From an uncultured Bacteroides sp. (GTDB taxonomy: Bacteria; Bacteroidota; Bacteroidia; Bacteroidales; Bacteroidaceae): 64,000 nucleotides of DNA. Where the stretch lies: NCBI RefSeq assembly GCF_963678425.1, contig NZ_OY782855.1, forward strand, positions 1,860,001 to 1,924,000, in the 5' to 3' direction. The position numbers and the translations under genes are program-made. Below, in pieces: positions 36,675 through 44,620 of the stretch. Under the pieces are notes generated by a model. That model was not told the origin of the DNA. It saw only the letters and a program-made list of their open reading frames with translations, and ran no database searches. Position 1 is the first letter of the stretch; each line of letters begins with the position of its first letter.

Positions 36675-36986
36675 ATGGAAATACAAGTAGAATATTATTT
36701 AATAATAAGCACCATTATGATGTTCGCCGGAATCTTCGGGTTCCTGACCCGCAAGAACACACTGGCTATGCTTATCTCACTGGAACTTATATTGAACGCA
36801 TCAGACATCAACTTTGCAGTATTTAACCGTTACTTGTTTCCTGCTCAGTTGGAAGGTCACTTCTTCACACTCTTTGCCATTGCTATTGCAGCAGCCGAAA
36901 CAGCTGTCGGCATCGCGATTATCATCAATATCTATCGTAATGTACGGGGTATTCAAGTAAAGGACATTGAAGAAATGAAACATTAA
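36675..36986 (+). CDS. nuoK: Complex I subunit K
   Basis: 103 residues with three membrane helices. The membrane glutamates required for proton transfer are visible in LISLELILNASDINFAVF and AIAAAETAVGIAIIINIYR. It starts 5 bases after nuoJ. Confidence 0.95.
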   Translation: MEIQVEYYLIISTIMMFAGIFGFLTRKNTLAMLISLELILNASDINFAVFNRYLFPAQLEGHFFTLFAIAIAAAETAVGIAIIINIYRNVRGIQVKDIEEMKH

Positions 36987-36999
36987 TCAAAGAGACATT

Positions 37000-38913
37000 A
37001 TGGAATATACAATATTTATTTTACTGCTTCCGGTGCTAATGTTCCTTTTCTTAGGATTGGCGGGACACAAGCTTAAACCGAACGTGGCAGGAATATGTGG
37101 AACAATATCTTTGGGTATTGTTGCTATACTATCCTATCTCACCGCATTTGAGTACTTTACTGCTCCGCGTGTGGATGGAATTTTTAAAACAATTCTTCCT
37201 TTTAATATAGAGTGGCTTCGTTTCACCGAGCACCTTCATATTAATATAGGTATCTTACTGGATCCAATCTCAGTAATGATGCTGGTTGTTGTTTCTACTG
37301 TATCACTGATGGTACACATCTACAGTATGGGATACATGCATGGAGAAAAAGGATTCCAACGTTACTATGCGTTCCTTTCACTCTTTACCTTCTCAATGAT
37401 GGGATTGGTTTTAGCAACCAATATTTTCCAGATGTATATTTTCTGGGAACTTGTGGGTGTTTCTTCTTATCTGTTGATTGGATTCTATTATACCAAACCA
37501 ACTGCTGTCGCAGCATCAAAGAAAGCGTTTATCGTTACTCGTTTTGCTGACTTAGGCTTCCTTGCTGGTATCCTGGTCCTTTCATTCTTCAGCAACACAT
37601 TTGATTTTACAGAACTAATGAACGGTTCATGTACATCTGTACTTCAAAGTGCAGCCGGACAAACATTCTTAGGCGGAAGTGTAATTGCCTGGGGCCTGGG
37701 ACTTATGTTTTTAGGTGGTGCCGGTAAAAGTGCAATGTTCCCTTTCCATATTTGGTTGCCGGATGCTATGGAAGGTCCAACTCCTGTTTCTGCATTGATC
37801 CATGCTGCAACAATGGTTGTTGCCGGTGTATATTTAGTAGCGAGAATGTTCCCGTTATATATTCAATTCGCTCCGGAAGTTCTTACAGGAATTGCTTATA
37901 TTGGTGCATTCACGGCATTGTTCTCGGCAACTATAGCCTGTGTGCAGACAGATATTAAACGTGTACTTGCTTTCTCAACCATCTCACAGATTGGTTTCAT
38001 GATTGTGGCATTGGGTGTTTGTACCGGAATGGATCCACACGAAGGCTTAGGTTACATGGCATCCATGTTCCACTTGTTCACGCACGCTATGTTCAAGGCA
38101 TTATTATTCCTTGGAGCTGGTTCTATTATCCACGCTGTTCACAGCAACGAAATGGACCAGATGGGTGGTCTTCGCAAATACATGCCTATCACACATATCA
38201 CTTTCCTTATTGCATGTCTTGCTATCGCAGGTATTCCTCCTTTCTCAGGATTCTTCAGTAAGGACGAAATTCTGGCAGCAGCATTCAACTTCAGTCCGGT
38301 AATTGGATGGGTTATGACATTTATTGCAGGTCTTACTGCATTCTATATGTTCCGTCTATATTATAACATTTTCTGGGGTAAAGAACACAAACACGAACAC
38401 ACTCCTCATGAGTCACCACTTACAATGTCATTCCCATTGATGTTCCTTGCAGCTATAACTTTAGTTGCCGGATTCATTCCATTCGGAACACTTGTAAGCA
38501 GTAACGGCGAAGCTTACCACATTCATCTGGATACACTTGTAGCTTCAATCAGCGTATGTGTAGCAGTGATATCAATTATTATCGCTACTATATTCTACCG
38601 CAAAGAAGAACAACCTATTCCAGACATGCTGGGCAAAAAGTTCCGCAAACTACACACCGCCGCAACACACCGTTTCTATATCGACGAAGTATGGATGTTT
38701 ATTACCCATAAGATTATTTTCCGTTGTATCTCAACCCCTATCGCCTGGTTTGACCGCCACGTGGTAGACGGATTCATGAATTTCCTTGCATGGAGTACTC
38801 AGGAAGCATCATTCTCTATCCGTGGTTTCCAATCCGGACGTGTTCAGCAATACGCTTATGTATTCCTGATCGGTGCATTAGTTATTATTGTAGGATTACT
38901 TCTATTTATCTAA
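37000..38913 (+). CDS. nuoL: Complex I subunit L (antiporter-like, proton pump)
   Basis: 637 residues with about 16 membrane helices including the long lateral helix at the C-terminus. The antiporter-family core is seen in YIFWELVGVSSYLLIGFYY and in GKSAMFPFHIWLPDAMEGPT followed by PVSALIHAATMVVAGVY, plus DIKRVLAFSTISQIGFM. NuoL is the distal proton-pumping subunit. It lies 13 bases after nuoK. Confidence 0.96.
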   Translation: MEYTIFILLLPVLMFLFLGLAGHKLKPNVAGICGTISLGIVAILSYLTAFEYFTAPRVDGIFKTILPFNIEWLRFTEHLHINIGILLDPISVMMLVVVSTVSLMVHIYSMGYMHGEKGFQRYYAFLSLFTFSMMGLVLATNIFQMYIFWELVGVSSYLLIGFYYTKPTAVAASKKAFIVTRFADLGFLAGILVLSFFSNTFDFTELMNGSCTSVLQSAAGQTFLGGSVIAWGLGLMFLGGAGKSAMFPFHIWLPDAMEGPTPVSALIHAATMVVAGVYLVARMFPLYIQFAPEVLTGIAYIGAFTALFSATIACVQTDIKRVLAFSTISQIGFMIVALGVCTGMDPHEGLGYMASMFHLFTHAMFKALLFLGAGSIIHAVHSNEMDQMGGLRKYMPITHITFLIACLAIAGIPPFSGFFSKDEILAAAFNFSPVIGWVMTFIAGLTAFYMFRLYYNIFWGKEHKHEHTPHESPLTMSFPLMFLAAITLVAGFIPFGTLVSSNGEAYHIHLDTLVASISVCVAVISIIIATIFYRKEEQPIPDMLGKKFRKLHTAATHRFYIDEVWMFITHKIIFRCISTPIAWFDRHVVDGFMNFLAWSTQEASFSIRGFQSGRVQQYAYVFLIGALVIIVGLLLFI

Positions 38914-38931
38914 ATAAAAAACAGAATAGAT

Positions 38932-40419
38932 ATGAACTTTTTAACATTATTCGTACTCGTACCTCTCTTAATGATCGTTGGGCTTTGGCTCAGCCGCAAC
39001 ATTAAGCAAATAAGAGGTGTGATGGTTGCAGGTTCTACACTGCTGCTAGTACTGGCAGGTGTACTAACCTACATGTATCTTACTGAACGGGGAGCCGGCA
39101 ATACTGCAGAAATGCTTTTCAGATCAGACATCATGTGGTATGCACCACTAAACATACAATTTTCTCTGGGAGTAGATGGTATTTCAGTAGCAATGCTGTT
39201 ATTATCTGCTGTAATCGTGTTTACAGGAACATTTGCTTCCTGGCAAATGGCTGTACAAACTAAGGAATACTTCCTGTGGTTCTGTTTATTGTCATTAGGA
39301 GTTTTCGGATTCTTTATCACAATAGACCTCTTTACCATGTTCATGTTCTACGAAATTGCCCTTATCCCAATGTACTTGCTTATCGGAGTATGGGGAAGTG
39401 GTAAGAAAGAATATGCAGCCATGAAACTTACATTGATGTTGATGGGTGCTTCGGCCATGCTATTGGTTGGTATCTTAGGAATCTACTTCTGCTCTGGCGC
39501 AACAACCATGAATATTCTGGAAATTGCTAAGTTGCACAATATTCCTTTAAACTCACAATTAATCTTCTTCCCGCTTACATTCTTAGGATTTGGAGTACTT
39601 GGTGCTTTGTTCCCATTCCATACATGGTCACCCGACGGTCACGCTTCGGCCCCTACAGCAGTATCTATGCTTCATGCCGGAGTATTGATGAAACTGGGAG
39701 GTTACGGATGTTTCCGTGTTGCCATGTACTTAATGCCTCAAGCTGCCGACCAACTTGGCTGGATCTTCATTGTCCTGACTTCAATCAGTGTGGTTTACGG
39801 TGCATTCAGTGCAGTTGTTCAGAAGGACTTGAAATACATCAATGCTTACTCTTCAGTAAGCCACTGCGGTTTGGTACTTTTTGCCATCCTGATGATGAAC
39901 CGTACAGCATGTACCGGTGCCATTATTCAGATGTTATCTCACGGTTTAATGACAGCCCTCTTCTTCGCCCTGATCGGTATGATCTACGGCCGTACACATA
40001 CACGTGATATCCGCGAACTGAGTGGTTTGATGAAAATCATGCCTTTCCTTTCTGTTTGTTATGTTATCGCCGGTCTTGCCAACCTTGGTTTGCCAGGATT
40101 AAGCGGTTTCGTTGCTGAAATGACAATCTTCGTTGGTTCATTCCAACACACAGATATGTTCCACCGTGTAATTACAATTATTGCTACCACTTCAATTGTA
40201 ATCACAGCAGTGTATATTCTTCGTCTTGTTGGAAAGATTCTTTATGGAACACCAGAGAACGAAGAGCATCTGAAACTAACAGATGCAACCTGGGATGAGA
40301 GATTCTCTGTAATCTGTCTGATAATTGCCGTTGCCGGAATTGGTATTGCTCCTTTCTGGATTAGCAATATGATTAGCGATAGTGTATTACCAGTAGTAAA
40401 CGCTCTGACCAATTTATAA
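38932..40419 (+). CDS. nuoM: Complex I subunit M (antiporter-like, proton pump)
   Basis: 495 residues with about 14 membrane helices. FMFYEIALIPMYLLIGVWG carries the key membrane glutamate, and FPFHTWSPDGHASAPTAVSM followed by LHAGVLMKLGGYG is the antiporter signature; DLKYINAYSSVSHCGLV matches the discontinuous-helix region. It lies 18 bases after nuoL. Confidence 0.96.
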   Translation: MNFLTLFVLVPLLMIVGLWLSRNIKQIRGVMVAGSTLLLVLAGVLTYMYLTERGAGNTAEMLFRSDIMWYAPLNIQFSLGVDGISVAMLLLSAVIVFTGTFASWQMAVQTKEYFLWFCLLSLGVFGFFITIDLFTMFMFYEIALIPMYLLIGVWGSGKKEYAAMKLTLMLMGASAMLLVGILGIYFCSGATTMNILEIAKLHNIPLNSQLIFFPLTFLGFGVLGALFPFHTWSPDGHASAPTAVSMLHAGVLMKLGGYGCFRVAMYLMPQAADQLGWIFIVLTSISVVYGAFSAVVQKDLKYINAYSSVSHCGLVLFAILMMNRTACTGAIIQMLSHGLMTALFFALIGMIYGRTHTRDIRELSGLMKIMPFLSVCYVIAGLANLGLPGLSGFVAEMTIFVGSFQHTDMFHRVITIIATTSIVITAVYILRLVGKILYGTPENEEHLKLTDATWDERFSVICLIIAVAGIGIAPFWISNMISDSVLPVVNALTNL

Positions 40420-40439
40420 CGAATTAAAATCTGAAGAAA

Positions 40440-41861
40440 ATGGATTATAGTCAATTTCTATATATGAAAGAAGAGCTGTCGCTCATTGCAGTTATCGTTC
40501 TTTTGCTACTGTTTGATCTGTTGGCAGGAGAAAAAGGACGCAAATATTTTTCATTGACAGCTTGTTTGCTACTAGGCGTTCATACGCTGGTTAATCTGAT
40601 TCCCTCTGCACCAGCGGAAATGTTTGGCGGTATGTATTACTATACCCCGATAATGACCATCGTAAAGAGTATTCTCTCTTTTGGAACAGTGATTGTATTT
40701 ATGCAATCACACACTTGGTTGCAACGTGAAGACACCAATATTAAACAAGGTGAATTCTATGTGCTTACACTATCCACACTGCTGGGTATGTATTTTATGA
40801 TCGGAGCAGGAAACTTCCTGATGTTCTTCATCGGACTGGAAACCGCTTCTATCCCTATGGCCGCTTTGGTAGCTTTAGACAAGTACAGACATAACTCAGC
40901 AGAAGCTGGTGCTAAATACATTCTAACTGCAATGTTCTCATCCGGACTGTTGTTGTTTGGTTTATCCATGATATACGGTTCTTGCGGAACACTTTACTTT
41001 AACGATATACCTGCAGCTCTGAATGGAAACCTGATGCAAATCATGGGATTTGTATTCTTCTTCACAGGTATGGGATTCAAAATTTCATTGGTTCCTTTCC
41101 ACTTGTGGACAGCCGACGTGTACCAGGGTGCACCAACAGCTGTTACTTCTTATCTGTCAGTTATCTCTAAAGGATCTGCCGCATTTGTGTTACTAACAAT
41201 TCTTACTAAAGTATTCGGTCCAATGATTGCAGAATGGCAGGCAGTACTTTACGGAGTTATCATTATTACAATCACAATGGCCAACCTGTTTGCTATCCGC
41301 CAACAGAATTTGAAACGATTCCTTGCCTTCTCTTCTATCTCACAAGCCGGTTATATTATGCTGGGTGTGATTGGAGGAACAGCAATGAGCATGACTTCTT
41401 TGGTTTATTATGTACTTGTTTACATCGTAGCCAACTTAGCCGCTTTCGGTATCATTTCAATTATTGAGCAACGCAGCGGTAAGGTAGAAATGGATGATTA
41501 CAATGGTTTGTATCTAACAAATCCTAAGCTTTCATTCATCATGACCTTAGCATTATTCTCACTGGCAGGTATACCTCCTTTCGCTGGATTCTTCAGTAAG
41601 ATCTTTATCTTTATGGCTGCATTCAAGAGCGGTTTCTACTTACTGGTATTCATTGCATTGGTTAATACAGTTATTTCCTTGTATTACTATTTGTTAGTAG
41701 TAAAAGCAATGTATATTAACAAGAATGAGAATCCTATCGCAGCCTTTAAAAGCGATAATTATACCAAAGTAAGCTTAGCAATCTGCTTAATTGGTATTGT
41801 AGGATTAGGTCTTGCAAGCATTGTTTATGAGACAATCAATGCTTTCAGCTACGGCTTGTAA
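40440..41861 (+). CDS. nuoN: Complex I subunit N (antiporter-like, proton pump)
   Basis: 473 residues with about 14 membrane helices. GLETASIPMAALVALDKYR holds the membrane glutamate, KISLVPFHLWTADVYQGAPT the antiporter motif, and LKRFLAFSSISQAGYIMLG the second half-helix. It is the last gene of the operon and is followed within 35 bases by a terminator. Confidence 0.96.
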   Translation: MDYSQFLYMKEELSLIAVIVLLLLFDLLAGEKGRKYFSLTACLLLGVHTLVNLIPSAPAEMFGGMYYYTPIMTIVKSILSFGTVIVFMQSHTWLQREDTNIKQGEFYVLTLSTLLGMYFMIGAGNFLMFFIGLETASIPMAALVALDKYRHNSAEAGAKYILTAMFSSGLLLFGLSMIYGSCGTLYFNDIPAALNGNLMQIMGFVFFFTGMGFKISLVPFHLWTADVYQGAPTAVTSYLSVISKGSAAFVLLTILTKVFGPMIAEWQAVLYGVIIITITMANLFAIRQQNLKRFLAFSSISQAGYIMLGVIGGTAMSMTSLVYYVLVYIVANLAAFGIISIIEQRSGKVEMDDYNGLYLTNPKLSFIMTLALFSLAGIPPFAGFFSKIFIFMAAFKSGFYLLVFIALVNTVISLYYYLLVVKAMYINKNENPIAAFKSDNYTKVSLAICLIGIVGLGLASIVYETINAFSYGL

Positions 41862-41894
41862 ATTCAACGATTAAGGTTTTAAACCTTCCCAAAT

Positions 41895-41936
41895 AAAGAA
41901 CGGGTTGGAAAGTAGAATTACTTTCCAACCCGTTCT
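41895..41936. terminator. Intrinsic terminator at the end of nuo
   Basis: A 19-base-pair perfect stem, 41895-41913 with 41918-41936 around GAAT, core AACGGGTTGGAAAGTA, followed by TATTT. It can act in both directions. It also separates the conserved operon from the Rhs region. Confidence 0.88.
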
Positions 41937-42127
41937 TATTTAAAACAGAGGGTTAAAATAGTGCGTTCATACCAAACACCTAAGTTTAACTATTATGCAA
42001 TTGTTTTAAAGCCAGTTTAGTAATAACCGCTAGAACTGTAACACATTCCAGGAAAAGCCACTGTAAACACATTGAAAGGTTCAGGAATGGGTTTACTTTG
42101 AAGATTATTCGCCTATTTTTTTTAGTT

Positions 42128-42179
42128 ATTGGTGAATAAATAGAATTCATTCACCAATGGATTTTATTTATTCACCAAT
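42128..42179. repeat. Three-unit 21-bp-period repeat before the Rhs region
   Basis: TTGGTGAAT (42129), TTCACCAAT (42150) and TTCACCAAT (42171) are spaced exactly 21 bases. Arms 42128-42140 and 42167-42179 form a perfect 13-base inverted repeat. Head and AT-rich tail are close to those of the array at 18191. It lies at the left border of the Rhs region. The rest of 41937-42127 shows nothing recognisable. Confidence 0.72.
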
Positions 42180-42186
42180 AATCTGT

Positions 42187-42519
42187 GTAAATTACAATGG
42201 CAATCAACTAACAAATATTGCAGATGCTGTAGCTCCCGGCCCACTCTATACAGGTGCATTCAATTTTGTAAATAGTATTAGTAACAAGATAGGATATAAA
42301 TATGATGTAAACAAAAATTCAACAGAAGATCTTAACAAGAAAATAGCAAAAATTCAATACAATATATTAAATTTGCCAAGTGCACTGCAATTTACCGAAG
42401 GGCATACCACAGCATATCTTTATGATGCGGCCGGAGTGAAACGAAGAGTAAAACAAGTAACTACTACCGAGAATCTGTTGGTGCCAATGTATAAATGTAT
42501 ATTCAGATGGGCAATATAA
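42187..42519 (+). pseudogene. Internal Rhs core fragment (copy 1)
   Basis: About 300 bases (42190-42489) match the internal part of the long Rhs gene at 45865-46164 at roughly 95 percent, in one readable frame (YNGNQLTNIADAVAPGPLYT to TTTENLLVPM). The homology ends abruptly and the frame then reads unrelated residues to a stop at 42519. There is no start codon of its own within the homology, no conserved core end and no toxin tip. It is a displaced fragment. Confidence 0.8.
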
Positions 42520-42584
42520 ACCATGTACTACTCTTTTAAACATACTTAATCCATACTGGGTAAATAAATTAATCAATCTAATGA

Positions 42585-43127
42585 ATGATGAAAATAGTAA
42601 TTAAATTGTTAACTCTATTATTCATATTCCAGGTTTCATTGTCAGTGCAAGCTTCAGGGAAATGGGTGAATAAGAAAAAAACATTACCAATGTTGGAATG
42701 TACCAATAGGGATCTCTTAAATATAATTGATAGCATTTTTATCCAGGATAGATATTGTCCATACTATTCTGATTCTCTTTGGCTTTCAATTATGATACTG
42801 CATTACCCTAACAGAAATGAAGATTTGCAATTAACCTTTGAAACAGGACTAGAAAGCAAAAAAAATATTTTTTTTGCAATTAAACCAATTGGCTATTTTA
42901 AAATGGCTAAACATATTTGTTTTATTTATTTTAACATGCCAGAGAGTCTGTTTTCAATGACTAAAAAGAAACATATATTCTATTATAAAGAATATGCACC
43001 CCCAAAAAGGCTAAAGAAAGGAGAAATTCCACTAATTATATCTTCTGATGATGATTCATTTTCAAATTGGATTTATGATTTTGATGGAAAAAAATTTAAA
43101 TTATTGGAAAGATACTTATGTAGGTAG
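42585..43127 (+). CDS. Exported protein of unknown function in the Rhs region
   Basis: 180 residues beginning MMKIVIKLLTLLFIFQVSLS, a clear signal peptide cleaved near QAS. The mature part is mixed charged and aromatic (YCPYYSDSLWLSIMILHYPN), without membrane segments or a motif I recognise. It is strongly AT-rich, like all small genes of this region. It follows an Rhs fragment, where an immunity gene would lie, and could protect in the periplasm, but there is no direct evidence. Two adjacent ATG codons (42585, 42588) are equally possible starts. Confidence 0.6.
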   Translation: MMKIVIKLLTLLFIFQVSLSVQASGKWVNKKKTLPMLECTNRDLLNIIDSIFIQDRYCPYYSDSLWLSIMILHYPNRNEDLQLTFETGLESKKNIFFAIKPIGYFKMAKHICFIYFNMPESLFSMTKKKHIFYYKEYAPPKRLKKGEIPLIISSDDDSFSNWIYDFDGKKFKLLERYLCR

Positions 43128-43331
43128 GAGTCTCTTTTAAGATTAAATTATTTATTTCCGATAATGACATGGTCATATAAATATATTAATAATAATTTTC
43201 TTTTTATAGAAAGGGAATGTTATTCTCATAATATAATCTTGTAACACTGTAAATGAAAGATCTGCATATTATATAAAATAAATCCGTTGAATATTCATTC
43301 TAACTGGCAGTAAAAAAGTGGAATAGACTCT

Positions 43332-43559
43332 TTGATCGTTTTGTTTGGTAAAGATTTTGGAGTTCAGTTTACGGATAGTGTGTTACTGAATTATACTATA
43401 GCAAATGCAGGTAATTATATTGAAGATACTGATAGAGGACGAAATTCAAAATTAGAAGATGTTAAGCAGGTGTTAGGGACCTCAGAAGATATGCTGTTAT
43501 CAATCGGTATTGTAAGATGTTTAAGTCAAAGATTAGGTGATGTTGAATTAACTTTGTAG
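43332..43559 (+). CDS. Small unrecognised ORF, possibly a gene remnant
   Basis: 75 codons, opening with a TTG codon and reading VLFGKDFGVQFTDSVLLNYT and ending GDVELTL. No motif is recognised, and the lack of an ATG suggests the 3-prime end of a lost gene. It sits 205 bases after the exported protein; the gap 43128-43331 holds nothing recognisable. It lies 25 bases before the next ORF. Confidence 0.3.
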   Translation: MIVLFGKDFGVQFTDSVLLNYTIANAGNYIEDTDRGRNSKLEDVKQVLGTSEDMLLSIGIVRCLSQRLGDVELTL

Positions 43560-43584
43560 GGTATTTACAAATTAAAAAGAAAAA

Positions 43585-43743
43585 ATGAAAAATTATTTAG
43601 TATATGCCTTGTTATGTTTGTTAATATTTGGTTGTGAATCAAGGTCAATAAAAAAAGGAGAATTGACTATTCAAGACATTGAGATATTTGAAGGCACACC
43701 AGCATGGGAATTAGCAAAAGCTGTAGACGATGAAAGCCACTAA
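43585..43743 (+). pseudogene. Truncated lipoprotein, resembling the start of an ankyrin-repeat immunity protein
   Basis: 52 codons: a lipoprotein leader (ALLCLLIFGC) and then IFEGTPAWELAKAVDDES, which reads like the N-terminal lead-in of ankyrin-repeat proteins found beside Rhs/Cdi toxins. The frame stops where the 230-base repeat begins (43730), so the repeat seems to have cut the gene off. The ankyrin assignment is from pattern memory only. Confidence 0.45.
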
Positions 43744-43968
43744 AAAGGACAACTGCAAGCTATTACTGCAACTGTCTGAAAAAACATTTTGTCATACTAA
43801 TCTAAAATGCGGACAAGATATTAAGAGAGATTCTTCAGCCTGGTCTAAAAAATTCTCATGTTCCATTCTACCTGAGCAACAAAAAGAGAATATCTTCGGG
43901 ATCAGAGACTCCCATACCATCTTTTTAGCCTCTTTTATACGTTTAAGAATACTTTTACGAATTGCTGT
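43730..43968. repeat. Unknown ~230-base repeat, copy 1
   Basis: Matches 53718-53952 at roughly 90 percent, from ATGAAAGCCACTAAAAA to CTTTTACG. Both strands contain an open stretch; on the minus strand it reads KKMVWESLIPKIFSF and then MEHENFLDQAEESLLIS up to a stop. I cannot tell whether this is a remnant of a transposase, a coding end or a non-coding element. No flanking inverted repeats were seen. Confidence 0.75.
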
Positions 43969-43989
43969 AGATAATTATAGAACAGAAAA

Positions 43990-44127
43990 ATGAAAGATAA
44001 GAATGGCAATATTGTTGCAGAAAAAAAAACGGAAATCCCTTTTATTAGATGGGTTAAAGATGCTACGATCACTCTTCCTAACGCTTCGGTTATAAAAATC
44101 CTGGGAGTAAAACTAATACCCGTTTAA
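43990..44127 (+). CDS. Small unrecognised ORF
   Basis: 45 codons from ATG at 43990: MKDKNGNIVAEKKTEIPF, then IRWVKDATITLPNAS, ending VKLIPV. The sequence does not look random and could be the C-terminal piece of an Rhs-tip or immunity gene, but I recognise no family. It starts right after repeat copy 1. Confidence 0.25.
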   Translation: MKDKNGNIVAEKKTEIPFIRWVKDATITLPNASVIKILGVKLIPV

Positions 44128-44199
44128 AAGATGCTATGTTTGGGAATATTTTAAGAAAAATAGTTGTATTTTTGAAAGAACATTAATTTACTTTTATAT

Positions 44200-44538
44200 A
44201 TGAAAAAATATGTATTTATAATTATGACTGTATGTTTGTTTGCTTGCCAATCAAATAAAATAATTGATAATAAAAACATTGTAAAACTAGTACTTACAGA
44301 TGAATTTGAGGAACATAAAGATGTGAATATTGTAAATATAGATTCGATCTCTAAGATTGTTAAAAAAATAAATAAAGCAAAGTGGGAACCTGCTGTATTT
44401 ATATGTAGATATAAATTGGATATATATTACAAGGATAACATTAAAATGACAATTTCATTTAGAGGAGATATGCTTAAGATTTATGGGAAAACATATAGAC
44501 TGGATGAGCCAATTGAGTCATTTATTATTTTAAAATAA
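44200..44538 (+). CDS. Small lipoprotein of unknown function
   Basis: 112 residues with a lipoprotein leader (MKKYVFIIMTVCLFAC) and a short mature domain (VKLVLTDEFEEHKDVNIVNI, then KMTISFRGDMLKIYGKTYRL). It is intact and has an ATG. Its position before an Rhs gene and its size fit an orphan immunity lipoprotein, but the family is unknown to me. Confidence 0.6.
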   Translation: MKKYVFIIMTVCLFACQSNKIIDNKNIVKLVLTDEFEEHKDVNIVNIDSISKIVKKINKAKWEPAVFICRYKLDIYYKDNIKMTISFRGDMLKIYGKTYRLDEPIESFIILK

Positions 44539-44620
44539 TAAATAATTTTGATTATTTAGACACTAAAAAGATATATCTTATTTCTTTTCTTTATAAGTGC
44601 CTATAGAGCTGGGGTAGCTT

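Noticed and set aside
43730..43993. An 87-codon ORF starting in the 230-base repeat, considered as a gene
   Set aside because: In repeat copy 2 (53718) the same frame is broken, so it is unlikely to be a conserved protein.
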